Notes: generated by a model not told the origin, from the letters alone. A stretch of 64,000 bases of DNA from Micromonospora pallida (GCF_900090325.1 NZ_FMHW01000002.1:6821001-6885000); one strand, 5' to 3'. Positions 11,057 through 21,818 are shown, numbered from the stretch's first letter. Translations and numbers: made by a program.

Positions 11057-12250
11057 GTGGCGAAGGCGAAGTTCGAGCGGACTAAGCCGCACGTCAACAT
11101 CGGCACCATTGGTCACATCGACCACGGTAAGACGACGCTGACGGCGGCCATCACGAAGGTCCTGCACGACCAGTTCCCGGACCTGAACCCGTACACGCCG
11201 TTCGACGAGATCGACAAGGCGCCGGAGGAGAAGGCCCGCGGTATCACCATCTCCATCGCGCACGTCGAGTACCAGACCGAGAACCGGCACTACGCGCACG
11301 TCGACTGCCCCGGGCACGCCGACTACATCAAGAACATGATCACCGGTGCCGCGCAGATGGACGGCGCGATCCTGGTGGTGGCGGCGACCGACGGTCCGAT
11401 GCCGCAGACCCGCGAGCACGTGCTGCTGGCCCGCCAGGTCGGCGTGCCGTACATCGTCGTGGCGCTCAACAAGAGCGACATGGTCGACGACGAGGAGCTC
11501 CTGGAGCTCGTCGAGCTCGAGGTTCGTGAGCTGCTCTCGAACCAGGAGTACCCGGGCGACGACCTGCCGGTCGTCCAGGTCTCGGCGCTGAAGGCCCTCG
11601 AGGGTGACCCCGTGTGGACCGAGAAGCTCCTGGAGCTGATGAACGCGGTCGACACCGCGATCCCGCAGCCGGAGCGCGAGACCGAGAAGCCGTTCCTCAT
11701 GCCGATCGAGGACGTCTTCACGATCACCGGTCGTGGCACCGTCGTCACCGGCCGCGCCGAGCGCGGTATCCTCAAGCCGAACGAGGAGGTGGAGATCGTC
11801 GGCATCAAGGAGAAGTCGATGAAGACGGTCTGCACCGGTATCGAGATGTTCCGCAAGCTGCTCGACGAGGCCCGCGCGGGCGAGAACGTCGGTCTGCTGC
11901 TGCGGGGTATCAAGCGCGAGGACGTCGAGCGCGGCATGGTGGTCGTCAAGCCGGGCACCACCACCCCGCACACGGAGTTCGAGGCGACCGTCTACATCCT
12001 CTCCAAGGAGGAGGGCGGCCGGCACACCCCGTTCTTCCAGAACTACCGTCCGCAGTTCTACTTCCGGACCACGGACGTCACCGGCGTCGTCACGCTGCCC
12101 GAGGGCACCGAGATGGTCATGCCGGGCGACAACACCACGATGACCGTGAAGCTGATCCAGCCCATCGCGATGGAGGACAACCTCAAGTTCGCGATCCGGG
12201 AGGGTGGCCGTACGGTTGGCGCTGGTCGCGTCACCAAGATCATCAAGTGA
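11057..12250 (+). CDS. tuf: Translation elongation factor Tu
   Basis: EF-Tu (397 residues) delivers aminoacyl-tRNA to the ribosome. G-motifs [17 protein letters not shown] and NKSD are all present, followed by the two beta-barrel domains. GTG 11057 has AGGAGG about eight bases ahead. The 167-base gap from fusA contains two small inverted repeats (near 10967-10982 and 11006-11019) and a -10-like TAGGCT at 10932-10937. A separate tuf promoter is therefore possible, as in Streptomyces. Confidence 0.98.
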   Translation: MAKAKFERTKPHVNIGTIGHIDHGKTTLTAAITKVLHDQFPDLNPYTPFDEIDKAPEEKARGITISIAHVEYQTENRHYAHVDCPGHADYIKNMITGAAQMDGAILVVAATDGPMPQTREHVLLARQVGVPYIVVALNKSDMVDDEELLELVELEVRELLSNQEYPGDDLPVVQVSALKALEGDPVWTEKLLELMNAVDTAIPQPERETEKPFLMPIEDVFTITGRGTVVTGRAERGILKPNEEVEIVGIKEKSMKTVCTGIEMFRKLLDEARAGENVGLLLRGIKREDVERGMVVVKPGTTTPHTEFEATVYILSKEEGGRHTPFFQNYRPQFYFRTTDVTGVVTLPEGTEMVMPGDNTTMTVKLIQPIAMEDNLKFAIREGGRTVGAGRVTKIIK

Positions 12251-12265
12251 GCTGGGTAACCCCGA

Positions 12266-12295
12266 TTAGACCCGCCGCCGGTCGTGCGGCATACT
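12266..12295 (+). promoter_or_regulatory. Predicted promoter of the S10 operon
   Basis: TTAGAC at 12266-12271 and CATACT at 12290-12295 are separated by 18 bases, close to the main sigma-factor consensus. It lies 16 bases after the tuf stop and points to rpsJ. Confidence 0.5.
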
Positions 12296-12372
12296 AGTCA
12301 GGTTGCGTAACGACAGTTCGTCGCCTGCGTTCGGATTCTTCCGAACCTCCGGGCGGGAGAACAGTCGGGCGT

Positions 12373-12405
12373 AGGGTGGTTGGCGGCCAGGCCGCCAACC
12401 ACCCT
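12373..12405 (+). promoter_or_regulatory. Perfect hairpin in the S10 leader
   Basis: A 15-bp perfect stem (12373-12387 with 12391-12405) closes a three-base loop. It lies downstream of the predicted S10 promoter, so in that transcript it would be a leader attenuator. For tuf read-through it would act as a terminator. In Escherichia coli L4 controls the S10 operon through leader hairpins; a similar role here is inference. Confidence 0.55.
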
Positions 12406-12601
12406 CGCACGGCGTTCAGGTCGCGGTAGTGCGATCGGCGCCTTGACCCACCGCGCGGTCAGTATCGCTCCGGCCTCCCGGGGCGGAGCCTGGCCCGAGG
12501 GCGCGACACGCCCGACCGCGGGGGTCGGCGGAAGTGGGCCTGTGCCAGCCGGTGCAGGCGCCCGCAACACAGCGGCATCGAGAGAAGGAACAGAAGCCAC
12601 C

Positions 12602-12910
12602 ATGGCGGGACAGAAGATCCGCATCCGGCTCAAGGCCTATGACCACGAGGTCGTCGACTCCTCGGCTCGGAAGATCGTCGAGACGGTGACGCGCACCGGG
12701 GCGCAGGTCGCGGGCCCGGTGCCGCTGCCCACGGAGATCAACCGTTTCTGCGTTATCCGCTCGCCGCACAAGTACAAGGACTCGCGCGAGCACTTCGAGA
12801 TGCGCACGCACAAGCGGCTGATCGACATCATCGACCCGACCCCCAAGACGGTCGACTCGCTCATGCGCCTCGACCTGCCGGCTGGCGTCGACATCGAGAT
12901 CAAGCTGTAG
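12602..12910 (+). CDS. rpsJ: 30S ribosomal protein S10
   Basis: S10 (102 residues) is part of the 30S head and, as NusE, also joins the NusB antitermination complex. The sequence from [18 protein letters not shown] to [11 protein letters not shown] matches the family from end to end. The upstream frame stays open but has no family similarity. ATG 12602, preceded by GAGAAGGAA, is the start. First gene of the S10 operon. Confidence 0.98.
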
Positions 12911-12921
12911 GGACCGGACAA

Positions 12922-13587
12922 ATGGACAGGCAAGTAAAGGGGATCCTGGGCGCAAAGCTCGGCATGACCCAGGTCTGGGACAACAACAAGGTTGTCCCGG
13001 TGACCGTGGTGCAGGCCGGCCCGTGCGTCGTCAGCCAGGTGCGTAGCGCCGAGAAGGACGGTTACTCCGCGATCCAGCTGGCCTACGGCGCGATCGACCC
13101 GCGCAAGGTCAAGAAGCCGATCAGCGGGCACTACGCGAAGGCCGAGGTGGCGCCGCGCCGGCACATCGTCGAGCTGCGTACCGTCGACGCCGCCGAGTAC
13201 ACCCTCGGCCAGGAGGTCACCGTCTCCGAGTTCGCCGCCGGCGTCTCGATCGACGTGACCGGCAAGACCAAGGGCAAGGGCTACGCCGGCCCGATGAAGC
13301 GGCACGGCTTCCACGGTCTGCGCGCCAGCCACGGTGTCGAGCGCAAGCACCGCTCGCCCGGCTCGATCGGCGCCTGCGCCACCCCGGGTCGCGTCTTCAA
13401 GGGCACCCGGATGGCCGGCCGGATGGGTGGCGTGCGCTACACCGTCCAGAACCTGACCGTCCAGGCGGTCGACACCGAGAACAACCTCCTGCTCGTCCGT
13501 GGCGCCATCCCCGGCCCCAAGGGCGCGCTGGTCCTGGTCCGGACCGCGGCCAAGACCAAGGCGAAGAAGGGCGGTGCGGCGAAGTGA
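12922..13587 (+). CDS. rplC: 50S ribosomal protein L3
   Basis: L3 (221 residues) starts 50S assembly and reaches the peptidyl-transferase centre. The N-terminal [14 protein letters not shown] and the central [27 protein letters not shown] loop are clear. Its last bases overlap rplD by four, with GTGA holding both stop and start, so the genes are coupled. Confidence 0.98.
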   Translation: MDRQVKGILGAKLGMTQVWDNNKVVPVTVVQAGPCVVSQVRSAEKDGYSAIQLAYGAIDPRKVKKPISGHYAKAEVAPRRHIVELRTVDAAEYTLGQEVTVSEFAAGVSIDVTGKTKGKGYAGPMKRHGFHGLRASHGVERKHRSPGSIGACATPGRVFKGTRMAGRMGGVRYTVQNLTVQAVDTENNLLLVRGAIPGPKGALVLVRTAAKTKAKKGGAAK

Positions 13588-14249
13588 CCACGGTTGACGT
13601 GCTCACCGTCGACGGCACCAAGAAGGGCTCCGTCGAGCTCCCGGCAGACGTCTTCGACGTGCAGGCCAACATCGCGTTGATGCACCAGGTCGTGGTGGCC
13701 CAGCTTGCGGCCGCCCGCCAGGGCACGCACAAGGTGAAGACCCGCGGTGAGGTCTCCGGCGGCGGCAAGAAGCCGTACAAGCAGAAGGGCACCGGCCGCG
13801 CCCGCCAGGGTTCGACCCGGGCGCCGCAGTTCGCCGGTGGTGGCGTGGTGCACGGCCCCGTCCCGCGCGACTACAGCCAGCGGACCCCGAAGAAGATGAA
13901 GGCCGCCGCGCTGCGGGGCGCCCTCTCCGACCGGGCCCGCGCCGGCCAGGTGCACGTCGTCGAGGCGTTCGTCTCCGGCGAGAAGCCGTCCACCAAGGCG
14001 GCCCTGGCCACGCTGACGAAGCTGACCGAGGCCCGGCGGGTCCTGGTCGTGCTGGGCAGCACCGACGAGCTGAACTGGGTGTCGCTGCGGAACCTGCGCA
14101 ACGGGCGGGACAGCCGGGTGCACCTGATCGAGGCCGGCCAGCTCAACACGTACGACGTGCTGGTGGCCGACGACGTGGTCTTCACCAAGGACGCCCTGGA
14201 CGAGTTCCTCGGCGTGCCCGCCGAGACCACCGAGGAGGGTGGCAAGTGA
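13584..14249 (+). CDS. rplD: 50S ribosomal protein L4
   Basis: L4 (221 residues) lines the peptide exit tunnel. The tunnel loop [15 protein letters not shown] lies near residues 68-82 and looks like a macrolide-sensitive wild type. GTG 13584 overlaps the rplC stop and the gene overlaps rplW by four bases. In enterobacteria L4 represses its own operon through the leader; compare the hairpin at 12373. Confidence 0.98.
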   Translation: MTTVDVLTVDGTKKGSVELPADVFDVQANIALMHQVVVAQLAAARQGTHKVKTRGEVSGGGKKPYKQKGTGRARQGSTRAPQFAGGGVVHGPVPRDYSQRTPKKMKAAALRGALSDRARAGQVHVVEAFVSGEKPSTKAALATLTKLTEARRVLVVLGSTDELNWVSLRNLRNGRDSRVHLIEAGQLNTYDVLVADDVVFTKDALDEFLGVPAETTEEGGK

Positions 14250-14548
14250 GCACGATCGCCGACCCGCGCGACATCATCGTGGCGCCGGTCGTCTCGGAGA
14301 AGAGCTACAGCGAGCTGAACCGCAACTGGTACACCTTCCTGGTGCACCCGGACGCCAACAAGACCGAGATCAAGATCGCTATCCAGCAGATCTTCAACGT
14401 CCGCGTCCTGACGGTCAACACGCTCAACCGCGAGGGCAAGCGCAAGCGGACCAAGACCGGGTTCGGCCAGCGCAAGGCCACCAAGCGCGCGATGGTGAAG
14501 CTGGCTGACGGTGACCGTATCGAGGCCTTCGGCGGCCCGGTCAGCTGA
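14246..14548 (+). CDS. rplW: 50S ribosomal protein L23
   Basis: L23 (100 residues) sits at the tunnel exit and docks signal recognition particle and trigger factor. The segment [12 protein letters not shown], the [13 protein letters not shown] helix and the basic [12 protein letters not shown] loop are typical. GTG 14246 overlaps the end of rplD. Confidence 0.97.
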   Translation: MSTIADPRDIIVAPVVSEKSYSELNRNWYTFLVHPDANKTEIKIAIQQIFNVRVLTVNTLNREGKRKRTKTGFGQRKATKRAMVKLADGDRIEAFGGPVS

Positions 14549-14560
14549 GGGGTGTAGACA

Positions 14561-15400
14561 ATGGCTATCCGTAAGTACAAGCCGACGACGCCGGGCCGGC
14601 GTGGCTCCAGCGTCGCCGACTTCGCTGAGATCACCCGGTCGACCCCGGAGAAGTCGCTGCTGGCGCCGCTGCCCAAGAAGGGCGGTCGGAACGCCCACGG
14701 CCGGATCACCACCCGGCACCACGGTGGTGGCCACAAGCGCCAGTACCGTCTGATCGACTTCAAGCGGGTCGACAAGGACGGCGTGCCGGCGAAGGTCGCC
14801 CACATCGAGTACGACCCGAACCGCACCGCGCGCATCGCGCTGCTGCACTACGCCGACGGCGAGAAGCGCTACATCCTCGCGCCGAAGGACCTGAAGCAGG
14901 GCGACGCCGTCGAGTCGGGCCCCGGCGCGGACATCAAGCCGGGCAACAACCTGCCGCTGCGGAACATCCCGGTCGGTACCACCATCCACAGCGTGGAGCT
15001 GCGTCCGGGCGGCGGCGCCAAGCTGGCCCGTTCGGCCGGCGTCGGCATCCAGCTGCTCGGCCGGGAGGGCGCGTACGCCACCCTCCGGATGCCGTCCGGT
15101 GAGATCCGGCGGGTCGACGTCCGCTGCCGCGCGAGCGTCGGCGAGATCGGCAACGCCGACCAGTCGAACATCAACTGGGGCAAGGCCGGCCGGATGCGCT
15201 GGAAGGGCAAGCGCCCGACCGTCCGTGGTGTGGCCATGAACCCGGTGGACCACCCGCACGGTGGTGGTGAGGGTAAGACCTCCGGTGGTCGCCACCCGGT
15301 CAACCCGCAGGGTAAGCCCGAGGGCCGTACCCGCCGTAAGGGCCAGCCGAGCGACCGGCTGATCGTCCGCCGCCGCTACGCCACGCGTAAGCGCGGCTGA
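14561..15400 (+). CDS. rplB: 50S ribosomal protein L2
   Basis: L2 (279 residues) binds 23S rRNA beside the peptidyl-transferase centre. The [22 protein letters not shown] N-terminal block and the C-terminal [13 protein letters not shown] motif, with its catalytic-site-proximal histidine, are intact. It lies 12 bases after rplW in the S10 operon. Confidence 0.98.
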   Translation: MAIRKYKPTTPGRRGSSVADFAEITRSTPEKSLLAPLPKKGGRNAHGRITTRHHGGGHKRQYRLIDFKRVDKDGVPAKVAHIEYDPNRTARIALLHYADGEKRYILAPKDLKQGDAVESGPGADIKPGNNLPLRNIPVGTTIHSVELRPGGGAKLARSAGVGIQLLGREGAYATLRMPSGEIRRVDVRCRASVGEIGNADQSNINWGKAGRMRWKGKRPTVRGVAMNPVDHPHGGGEGKTSGGRHPVNPQGKPEGRTRRKGQPSDRLIVRRRYATRKRG

Positions 15401-15412
15401 GGGAGATAGAAG

Positions 15413-15694
15413 ATGCCTCGCAGCCTGAAGAAGGGCCCGTTCATCGACGACCACCTGCTCAAGAAGGTGGAAGTGCAGAACGAGAAGGGCTCCAAGAACG
15501 TCATCAAGACCTGGTCGCGGCGCTCGACGATCATCCCGGAGATGCTCGGGCACACGATCGCCGTGCACGACGGACGCAAGCACGTCCCGGTGTTCGTCAC
15601 CGAGGCGATGGTCGGGCACAAGCTCGGCGAGTTCGCGCTGACCCGCACGTTCAAGGGTCACGAGAAGGACGACCGGAAGAGCCGCCGCCGCTAG
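15413..15694 (+). CDS. rpsS: 30S ribosomal protein S19
   Basis: S19 (93 residues) is in the 30S head and contacts S13. [18 protein letters not shown] and [19 protein letters not shown] identify it. GGGAGATAGA before ATG 15413 gives the ribosome site. It is followed 35 bases later by rplV. Confidence 0.98.
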   Translation: MPRSLKKGPFIDDHLLKKVEVQNEKGSKNVIKTWSRRSTIIPEMLGHTIAVHDGRKHVPVFVTEAMVGHKLGEFALTRTFKGHEKDDRKSRRR

Positions 15695-15729
15695 GCGAGC
15701 CACGGATAGAGGAACAAGGGGTTACAGCG

Positions 15730-16188
15730 ATGCCAGGAAAGGGCGACGCTCCGGTGCTTCCGGGCGCGCGGGCGATTGCGCGGCACGTGCGCATCTCGCC
15801 GACGAAGGCGCGCCGGGTGGTCAACCTCGTCCGCGGCCTGCCCGCGAAGGAGGCGCTCACGGTGCTGCAGTTCGCGCCGCAGGCTGCGAGCGAGCAGGTG
15901 TACAAGGTGCTCGCGAGCGCGATCGCCAACGCGGAGAACAACGAGCGGCTGGACCCCGACGCGTTGCTCGTCAGCGAGGCGTTCGTCGACGAGGGCCCGA
16001 CCATGAAGCGGTTCCGGCCGCGGGCGCAGGGCCGGGCGTACCGGATCCGCAAGCGCACGTGCCACATCACCGTGGCGGTCGAGGCGGTCGCGCCGGCCGC
16101 GCCGAAGAAGTCTTCGGCGAAGAAGGCTGAGCCGGCGAAGCAGGCCGAGCCGGCGGAGACGCAGAGCACGACGGAGGGTGCCGAGTAA
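15730..16188 (+). CDS. rplV: 50S ribosomal protein L22 with Ala/Lys tail
   Basis: L22 (152 residues) lines the exit tunnel with L4. The core runs to about residue 120, with [20 protein letters not shown] and the tunnel hairpin [20 protein letters not shown]. The last ~30 residues are a low-complexity Ala/Lys/Glu tail with two AEPA repeats, as seen in other actinobacteria. Its stop overlaps the rpsC start by one base. Confidence 0.97.
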   Translation: MPGKGDAPVLPGARAIARHVRISPTKARRVVNLVRGLPAKEALTVLQFAPQAASEQVYKVLASAIANAENNERLDPDALLVSEAFVDEGPTMKRFRPRAQGRAYRIRKRTCHITVAVEAVAPAAPKKSSAKKAEPAKQAEPAETQSTTEGAE

Positions 16189-17057
16189 TGGGTCAGAAGG
16201 TTCACCCGCACGGGTTCCGGCTCGGCATCTCGACCGACTGGAAGTCCCGCTGGTTCGCGGACAAGCTCTACAAGGACTACATCGGCGAGGACGTCAAGAT
16301 CCGCCGCATGATGTCCAAGGGGCTGGAGCGGGCCGGCATCTCCAAGGTCGACATCGAGCGCACGCGCGACCGCGTCCGGGTCGACATCCACACCGCCCGT
16401 CCGGGCATCGTCATCGGTCGTAAGGGTGCCGAGGCCGACCGGATCCGTGGCGAGCTGGAGAAGCTCACCGGCAAGCAGGTGCAGCTCAACATCATCGAGG
16501 TGAAGAGCCCCGAGTCGGACGCGCAGCTCGTCGCCCAGGGCGTCGCCGAGCAGCTCTCCAGCCGGGTCAGCTTCCGTCGGGCGATGCGCAAGGCCATGCA
16601 GTCCGCGATGAAGAACCCGGTCTGCAAGGGCATCCGGGTCCAGGTCTCGGGTCGTCTCGGCGGCGCCGAGATGAGCCGGACCGAGTTCTACCGCGAGGGC
16701 CGGGTTCCGCTGCACACGCTGCGGGCCAACATCGAGTACGGCTTCTTCGAGGCCCGTACCACCTTCGGCCGGATCGGCGTGAAGGTCTGGATCTACAAGG
16801 GCGACGCGGTTCCCGGCCGGGAGGCCCCCGCCGAGGCCGCCCCGTCCCGCCCGCGCCGTGAGCGTGGCGACCGTCCCGACCGTCCGCGCCGTGGTCGTTC
16901 CGGGTCCTCCGGTACGACGTCCGGTGGCACCGAGGCCGGCCGGGCTGCCGCGACCACCGTCGCGCAGCAGGCCGAGACGCCGAGCGGCGAGCCGATCGAC
17001 AGCGCTGCTGTTGCTTCGGCCGCTTCGACTCCGGCAGAAACGCAGCAGGAGGGCTGA
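16188..17057 (+). CDS. rpsC: 30S ribosomal protein S3 with long disordered tail
   Basis: S3 (289 residues) forms part of the mRNA entry channel. The KH domain with [11 protein letters not shown] and the C-terminal [19 protein letters not shown] are clear. The family core ends near residue 210. The remaining ~80 residues are Pro/Arg/Gly/Thr-rich and probably disordered, a common actinobacterial extension. ATG 16188 overlaps the rplV stop. Confidence 0.97.
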   Translation: MGQKVHPHGFRLGISTDWKSRWFADKLYKDYIGEDVKIRRMMSKGLERAGISKVDIERTRDRVRVDIHTARPGIVIGRKGAEADRIRGELEKLTGKQVQLNIIEVKSPESDAQLVAQGVAEQLSSRVSFRRAMRKAMQSAMKNPVCKGIRVQVSGRLGGAEMSRTEFYREGRVPLHTLRANIEYGFFEARTTFGRIGVKVWIYKGDAVPGREAPAEAAPSRPRRERGDRPDRPRRGRSGSSGTTSGGTEAGRAAATTVAQQAETPSGEPIDSAAVASAASTPAETQQEG

Positions 17058-17060
17058 CAG

Positions 17061-17486
17061 ATGCTGATGCCGCGCAAGCCCCCGAAGGGCTTCCGCAAGC
17101 CGCACCACCCGGACCGCAGTGGCGCGTCCAAGGGCGGTAACCGCGTGGTGTTCGGCGAGTTCGGGATCCAGGCTCTCGAGCCGGCGTACGTCACGAACCG
17201 GCAGATCGAGTCGGCTCGTATCGCGATGACCCGTCACATCAAGCGTGGCGGCAAGGTCTGGATCACGATCTTCCCGGACCAGGCGCTGACCAAGAAGCCG
17301 GCGGAAACCCGGATGGGTTCCGGTAAGGGCTCGCCCGAGTGGTGGGTGGCCAACGTGAAGCCGGGGCGGGTCCTCTTCGAGATGTCCTTCCCCAACGAGC
17401 AGATCGCGCGAGAGGCGATGCGTCGCGCGATCCACAAGCTCCCGATGAAGTGCCGCATTGTGACGCGCGAAGTGGGTGAATCCTGA
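17061..17486 (+). CDS. rplP: 50S ribosomal protein L16
   Basis: L16 (141 residues) helps organise the A-site of the 50S. The N-terminus MLMPRK, the conserved [18 protein letters not shown] and the C-terminal [12 protein letters not shown] identify it. ATG 17061 lies three bases after the rpsC stop, and the gene overlaps rpmC by one base. Confidence 0.97.
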
Positions 17487-17722
17487 TGGCAGCGGGCGTT
17501 AAGGCCGCCGAGCTGCGTGAGCTCTCCGACGAGGAGCTGGTCACGAAGCTGCGGGAGGCCAAGGCGGAGCTGTTCAACCTCCGCGTTCAGGCCGCCACCG
17601 GTCAGCTCGACAACAACCGGCGGCTCCAGGTCATCCGTCGGGAGATCGCCCGGATCTACACGATCATGCGTGAGCGCGAGCTGGGGCTCTCGGCCGCGCC
17701 GACTGAGGTGACTGCATCATGA
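17486..17722 (+). CDS. rpmC: 50S ribosomal protein L29
   Basis: L29 (78 residues) is at the tunnel exit next to L23. It is the usual two-helix protein, with [20 protein letters not shown] then a helix around [17 protein letters not shown]. It overlaps rplP by one base and rpsQ by four. Confidence 0.96.
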   Translation: MAAGVKAAELRELSDEELVTKLREAKAELFNLRVQAATGQLDNNRRLQVIRREIARIYTIMRERELGLSAAPTEVTAS

Positions 17723-18000
17723 GCGAGACCGAGAACACCACCGCCACCGTGCGGGCTCGCCGCAAGGTCCGTGAGGGCCTCGTGGTCAGCGACAAGATGG
17801 ACAAGACCGTCGTCGTCGAGGTCGAGGACCGGGTCAAGCACGCGCTGTACGGCAAGATCATGCGCCGGACCCGCAAGCTGAAGGTGCACGACGAGCAGAA
17901 CGCCGCCGGCATCGGCGACCGGGTCGTGATCATGGAGACCCGGCCGCTGTCGGCCACCAAGCGGTGGCGGCTCGTGGAAATCCTGGAAAAGGCCAAGTAG
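17719..18000 (+). CDS. rpsQ: 30S ribosomal protein S17
   Basis: S17 (93 residues) is an early-binding OB-fold protein of the 30S body. The segment [20 protein letters not shown] is diagnostic, after a short Thr-rich leader peptide. It is the last gene of the S10 operon block, and 97 bases with two hairpins separate it from rplN. Confidence 0.97.
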   Translation: MSETENTTATVRARRKVREGLVVSDKMDKTVVVEVEDRVKHALYGKIMRRTRKLKVHDEQNAAGIGDRVVIMETRPLSATKRWRLVEILEKAK

Positions 18001-18014
18001 CGAAGGCTCGATCT

Positions 18015-18071
18015 CGCCCGGCGTCAGCCGGGCGCAGGTTCCGCCAGGCTCCGGCCGCGTGCAGCGGCCGG
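18015..18071 (+). promoter_or_regulatory. Two tandem hairpins between rpsQ and rplN
   Basis: Bases 18015-18022 pair perfectly with 18027-18034, and 18051-18058 pair perfectly with 18064-18071. Each stem has eight GC pairs. They mark the junction of the S10 and spc operons and may be partial terminators or processing sites. No clear promoter is seen in the gap. Confidence 0.5.
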
Positions 18072-18097
18072 AGAACCGGCAGACATAGGAGATAGAC

Positions 18098-18466
18098 GTG
18101 ATTCAGCAGGAGTCGCGACTGCGCGTCGCCGACAACACGGGTGCCCGGGAGATCCTGTGCATCCGCGTTCTCGGTGGCTCCGGTCGGCGCTACGCGAGCA
18201 TCGGCGACGTCATCGTGGCCACCGTCAAGGACGCGATCCCGGGTGCCGGTGTCAAGAAGGGCGACGTCGTCAAGGCTGTCGTCGTTCGCACCGCCAAGGA
18301 GAGGCGGCGGCCGGACGGCTCGTACATCCGCTTCGACGAGAACGCCGCCGTCATCATCAAGGACGGTGGGGACCCGCGCGGTACCCGTATCTTCGGCCCG
18401 GTTGGTCGGGAGCTGCGGGACAAGCGGTTCATGAAGATCATCTCTCTCGCGCCGGAGGTGTTGTGA
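18098..18466 (+). CDS. rplN: 50S ribosomal protein L14
   Basis: L14 (122 residues) forms inter-subunit bridges and is the silencing-factor RsfS docking site. [18 protein letters not shown] and the C-terminal [15 protein letters not shown] are family hallmarks. GTG 18098 follows AGGAGATAGAC. The stop overlaps rplX in TTGTGACC. Confidence 0.98.
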   Translation: MIQQESRLRVADNTGAREILCIRVLGGSGRRYASIGDVIVATVKDAIPGAGVKKGDVVKAVVVRTAKERRRPDGSYIRFDENAAVIIKDGGDPRGTRIFGPVGRELRDKRFMKIISLAPEVL

Positions 18467-18783
18467 CCGTGAAGGTCAAGAAGGGCGACACGGTCGTCGT
18501 CATCGCCGGCAAGGACAAGGGCGCCAAGGGCAAGGTCATCGCGGCCTACCCGCGGCAGGACAAGGTCCTGGTCGAGGGCGTGAACCGCGTCAAGAAGCAC
18601 ACCCGCATCCGCACCACCCAGCGTGGCGCCAAGACCGGTGGCATCGTCACCCAGGAGGCCCCGATCCACGTTTCCAACGTGCAGGTCCTGGACTCCGACG
18701 GGAAGCCGACCCGCATCGGGTACCGGATCGACGACAACGGCCAGAAGGTCCGCATCGCGCGTAGCACCGGTAAGGACCTGTGA
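18463..18783 (+). CDS. rplX: 50S ribosomal protein L24
   Basis: L24 (106 residues) starts 50S assembly. The KOW motif [21 protein letters not shown] is at the N-terminus. GTG 18463 is four bases after GGAGG and overlaps the rplN stop. A GTG at 18469 with ten-base spacing is an equally possible start and would remove two residues. Confidence 0.96.
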   Translation: MTVKVKKGDTVVVIAGKDKGAKGKVIAAYPRQDKVLVEGVNRVKKHTRIRTTQRGAKTGGIVTQEAPIHVSNVQVLDSDGKPTRIGYRIDDNGQKVRIARSTGKDL

Positions 18784-19352
18784 TGACCACGGCTACCGAA
18801 ACCAAGACCCTGCCGCGCCTCAAGGAGCGGTACCGCAACGAGATCGTGGCCAAGCTGCAGGAGCAGCACAACTACGCGAACCCCATGCAGGTTCCGCGGT
18901 TGGTCAAGATTGTCGTGAACATGGGTGTGGGCGAGGCCGCCCGCGACGCCAAGCTGATCGACGGCGCGGTCCGCGACCTGGCCACCATCACCGGCCAGAA
19001 GCCGCTGGTGCGGCGGGCGACCAAGTCCATCGCGCAGTTCAAGCTCCGTGAGGGCATGCCGATCGGCGCGAAGGTCACCCTGCGGGGCGACCGGATGTGG
19101 GAGTTCCTGGACCGGCTGCTCTCCATCGCGCTGCCGCGTATCCGGGACTTCCGCGGTCTGGACGGGCGCAAGCTCGACGGGCACGGCAACTACACGTTCG
19201 GTCTGACCGAGCAGTCGGTGTTCCACGAGATCGACCAGGACAAGATCGATCGCCAGCGGGGCATGGACATCACGGTGGTCACGACCGCCACGACCGACGA
19301 CGAGGGCCGGGCGCTGCTCAAGCTCCTGGGCTTCCCGTTCAAGGAGAACTGA
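18783..19352 (+). CDS. rplE: 50S ribosomal protein L5
   Basis: L5 (189 residues) binds 5S rRNA and contacts P-site t[18 protein letters not shown], the [15 protein letters not shown] segment and the LLKLLGFPF end are typical. ATG 18783 shares a base with the rplX stop. It leads directly into rpsN. Confidence 0.98.
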   Translation: MTTATETKTLPRLKERYRNEIVAKLQEQHNYANPMQVPRLVKIVVNMGVGEAARDAKLIDGAVRDLATITGQKPLVRRATKSIAQFKLREGMPIGAKVTLRGDRMWEFLDRLLSIALPRIRDFRGLDGRKLDGHGNYTFGLTEQSVFHEIDQDKIDRQRGMDITVVTTATTDDEGRALLKLLGFPFKEN

Positions 19353-19353
19353 G

Positions 19354-19539
19354 ATGGCCAAGAAGGCGCTGATCCTCAAGGCGGCCGCGAAGCCGAAGTT
19401 CTCGGTTCGCGCGTACACCCGCTGCCAGCGGTGCGGGCGTCCGAAGGCGGTCTACCGCAAGTTCGGTCTCTGCCGGGTGTGCATCCGGGAGATGGCCCAC
19501 CGCGGTGAGCTGCCCGGCGTGTCCAAGGCTTCCTGGTAA
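19354..19539 (+). CDS. rpsN: 30S ribosomal protein S14, zinc type
   Basis: This is the short 61-residue S14 (type Z). Cys pairs CQRC and CRVC are spaced to hold one zinc ion. Many actinobacteria also keep a zinc-free paralogue elsewhere under Zur control; this copy is the zinc-replete form in the spc operon. It starts one base after the rplE stop. Confidence 0.97.
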   Translation: MAKKALILKAAAKPKFSVRAYTRCQRCGRPKAVYRKFGLCRVCIREMAHRGELPGVSKASW

Positions 19540-19635
19540 TAGCCCGGCGTGCTCCGCGCGTCAGCTGCACTGTCTCTTCGCCGTAGGCCCTGGGCGTACC
19601 CGCGGGAACCCCGGCGAGAAAGGTAGACGAAATCC

Positions 19636-20043
19636 ATGACGATGACCGACCCGATCGCAGACATGCTCACGCGTCTGCGTAACGCCAACCAGGCGTACCA
19701 CGACCGGGTGACGATGCCCTACTCCAAGATCAAGGCGAACATCGCCGAGGTCCTGAAGGCCGAGGGTTACATCGCCACCTGGTCGGCCGAGGAGCCCGAG
19801 GAGGGTGCCGTCGGCAAGCGACTGGTCGTCGAGCTGAAGTACGGCCAGAACCGGGAGCGGAGCCTGGCCGGCATCAAGCGTGTGTCCAAGCCCGGTCTGC
19901 GGGTGTACGCCAAGTCGGATGGGCTCCCGCGGGTGCTCGGCGGCCTCGGCGTGGCGATCATTTCGACGTCCCAGGGGCTGCTCACCGACCGGCAGGCCCG
20001 CAAGCGGAGCGTTGGCGGGGAAGTCCTCGCCTTCGTCTGGTAA
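19636..20043 (+). CDS. rpsH: 30S ribosomal protein S8
   Basis: S8 (135 residues) binds the central domain of 16S r[17 protein letters not shown] and the C-terminal [15 protein letters not shown] are diagnostic. GAGAAAGGTAG supplies the ribosome site. In Escherichia coli S8 represses the spc operon at rplE; no matching target was identified here. Confidence 0.98.
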   Translation: MTMTDPIADMLTRLRNANQAYHDRVTMPYSKIKANIAEVLKAEGYIATWSAEEPEEGAVGKRLVVELKYGQNRERSLAGIKRVSKPGLRVYAKSDGLPRVLGGLGVAIISTSQGLLTDRQARKRSVGGEVLAFVW

Positions 20044-20059
20044 CGGGAGACAGGTAGAA

Positions 20060-20602
20060 ATGTCGCGTATTGGACGTAAGTCGATCCCGGTGCCTGCCGG
20101 CGTCGACGTCACGATCGACGGCCAGACCGTCAAGGTCAAGGGCCCCAAGGGCGAGCTGTCGCACACCGTCTCCGAGCCGATCACGGTGGAGCGGGCGGAG
20201 GGCGGCGAGCTCCAGGTCAGCCGCCCGAACGACGAGCGGAAGTCCAAGGAGCTGCACGGCCTGAGCCGGACCCTGGTGGCGAACATGATCGTCGGGGTCA
20301 CCGAGGGCTACCGCAAGAGCCTGGAGATCGCCGGCACCGGTTACCGGGTCACCGCCAAGGGCAAGGACCTCGAGTTCGCGCTCGGGTTCTCGCACCCGGT
20401 GCTGGTCCCCGCCCCGGACGGCATCACCTTCACCGTCGAGAAGCCGACCGTGTTCCACGTGGCCGGCATCGACAAGCAGCTCGTCGGTGAGGTCGCCGCC
20501 AACATTCGGAAGATCCGCCCGCCGGAGCCCTACAAGGGCAAGGGTGTGAAGTACCAGGGCGAGGTCATCCGCCGCAAGGCTGGAAAGGCAGGTAAGAAGT
20601 GA
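20060..20602 (+). CDS. rplF: 50S ribosomal protein L6
   Basis: L6 (180 residues) lies near the factor-binding site. [16 protein letters not shown] at the N-terminus and [16 protein letters not shown] at the C-terminus are family signatures. ATG 20060 follows GGGAGACAGGTAG. It overlaps rplR by four bases. Confidence 0.98.
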   Translation: MSRIGRKSIPVPAGVDVTIDGQTVKVKGPKGELSHTVSEPITVERAEGGELQVSRPNDERKSKELHGLSRTLVANMIVGVTEGYRKSLEIAGTGYRVTAKGKDLEFALGFSHPVLVPAPDGITFTVEKPTVFHVAGIDKQLVGEVAANIRKIRPPEPYKGKGVKYQGEVIRRKAGKAGKK

Positions 20603-20988
20603 GCGCCACGCTGCTCAAGCGCCGCCGCGGCGTCGCCGCCAAGCGTGCCGTCGGGCGTGCGCGTCGGCACTTCCGGGTCCGCAAGAACATCAGCGGCACC
20701 CCCGAGCGTCCGCGCCTGGTCGTCACCCGGTCGCTGCGTCACGTCGTGGCCCAGATCGTGGACGACACCAAGGGACACACCCTGGCGTCGGCCTCGACCC
20801 TGGACGCCTCGCTGCGTGGCAGCGAGGGCGACAAGAGCGCCCTGGCCGGCAAGGTCGGCGCCCTGCTCGCCGAGCGGGCCAAGGCCGCCGGCATCTCGAA
20901 GGTCGTCTTCGACCGTGGTGGCAACCGGTACGCGGGGCGAGTCGCCGCGCTGGCCGACGCCGCTCGCGAAGCCGGACTCGAGTTCTAA
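20599..20988 (+). CDS. rplR: 50S ribosomal protein L18
   Basis: L18 (129 residues) binds 5S rRNA with L5. [20 protein letters not shown] and [26 protein letters not shown] identify it. GTG 20599 overlaps the rplF stop in a GTGA. Confidence 0.97.
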   Translation: MSATLLKRRRGVAAKRAVGRARRHFRVRKNISGTPERPRLVVTRSLRHVVAQIVDDTKGHTLASASTLDASLRGSEGDKSALAGKVGALLAERAKAAGISKVVFDRGGNRYAGRVAALADAAREAGLEF

Positions 20989-21021
20989 CAACCCCGTCAC
21001 GAGAGAGAAGGAAGGCTGCTG

Positions 21022-21636
21022 ATGCCAGGTCAACAGCGCCGTGGCGGCGGGTCCGGTGGCAACGAGGGTGGTCGCCGCGACAACCGCCGTGAGGGCGGCC
21101 GCGGAAACGCGCCCGTCGAGAAGACCCCGCACCTCGAGCGGGTCGTCGCGATCAACCGCGTCGCCAAGGTCGTGAAGGGTGGTCGTCGCTTCAGCTTCAC
21201 CGCCCTGGTGATCGTGGGCGACGGCGACGGCACCGTCGGCGTGGGCTATGGAAAGGCCAAGGAGGTGCCCGCGGCGATCGCCAAGGGCGTCGAGGAGGCC
21301 AAGAAGCACTTCTTCAAGGTGCCGCGGATCGGCGCCTCGATCCCGCACCCGGTGCAGGGCGAGGACGCCGCCGGTGTGGTGCTGCTCAAGCCGGCCTCCG
21401 CCGGTACGGGCGTCATCGCCGGTGGCCCGGTGCGTGCCGTGCTGGAGTGCGCGGGTATCCACGACGTGCTCTCCAAGAGCCTCGGCTCGTCGAACCCGAT
21501 CAACATCGTGCACGCCACCGTGGCGGCCCTGAAGGGGCTGGAGTCCCCGGAGCAGGTCGCCGCCCGTCGTGGCCTGCCGGTCGAGGATGTCGCGCCGGCC
21601 GCGATGCTGGCCGCGCGGGCGGGGGTGGCGTCCTGA
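21022..21636 (+). CDS. rpsE: 30S ribosomal protein S5
   Basis: S5 (204 residues) contributes to mRNA unwinding and accuracy. The core has [20 protein letters not shown] and [16 protein letters not shown], with [16 protein letters not shown] later. A 30-residue Gly/Arg-rich N-terminal tail is characteristic of actinobacteria. The stop overlaps the rpmD start. Confidence 0.98.
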   Translation: MPGQQRRGGGSGGNEGGRRDNRREGGRGNAPVEKTPHLERVVAINRVAKVVKGGRRFSFTALVIVGDGDGTVGVGYGKAKEVPAAIAKGVEEAKKHFFKVPRIGASIPHPVQGEDAAGVVLLKPASAGTGVIAGGPVRAVLECAGIHDVLSKSLGSSNPINIVHATVAALKGLESPEQVAARRGLPVEDVAPAAMLAARAGVAS

Positions 21637-21818
21637 TGGCACGCCTGAAGGTCACCCAGGTCCGGTCCGGGATCGGGACCAAGCACAACCAGCGTGAGTC
21701 GCTGCGTTCGCTCGGTCTCAAGCGGATCAACGACGTGGTGGTCAAGGAGGACCGGCCCGAGATTCGGGGCATGATCTTCGCGGTCAACCACCTCGTGAAG
21801 GTCGAGGAGGTCGAGTAA
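21636..21818 (+). CDS. rpmD: 50S ribosomal protein L30
   Basis: L30 is 60 residues. [20 protein letters not shown] and [14 protein letters not shown] match the bacterial family. ATG 21636 shares a base with the rpsE stop and its own stop shares a base with the rplO start. The three genes are therefore tightly coupled. Confidence 0.96.
   Translation: MARLKVTQVRSGIGTKHNQRESLRSLGLKRINDVVVKEDRPEIRGMIFAVNHLVKVEEVE

Larger units (their letters stand above)
12251..12601. other. tuf/S10 intergenic region and leader
   Basis: No gene is visible in these 351 bases. The region carries a predicted promoter (12266-12295), and about 80 bases after it a perfect hairpin (12373-12405). Roughly 200 further bases run to rpsJ. 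It therefore looks like the 5' leader of the S10 operon. Confidence 0.6.
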
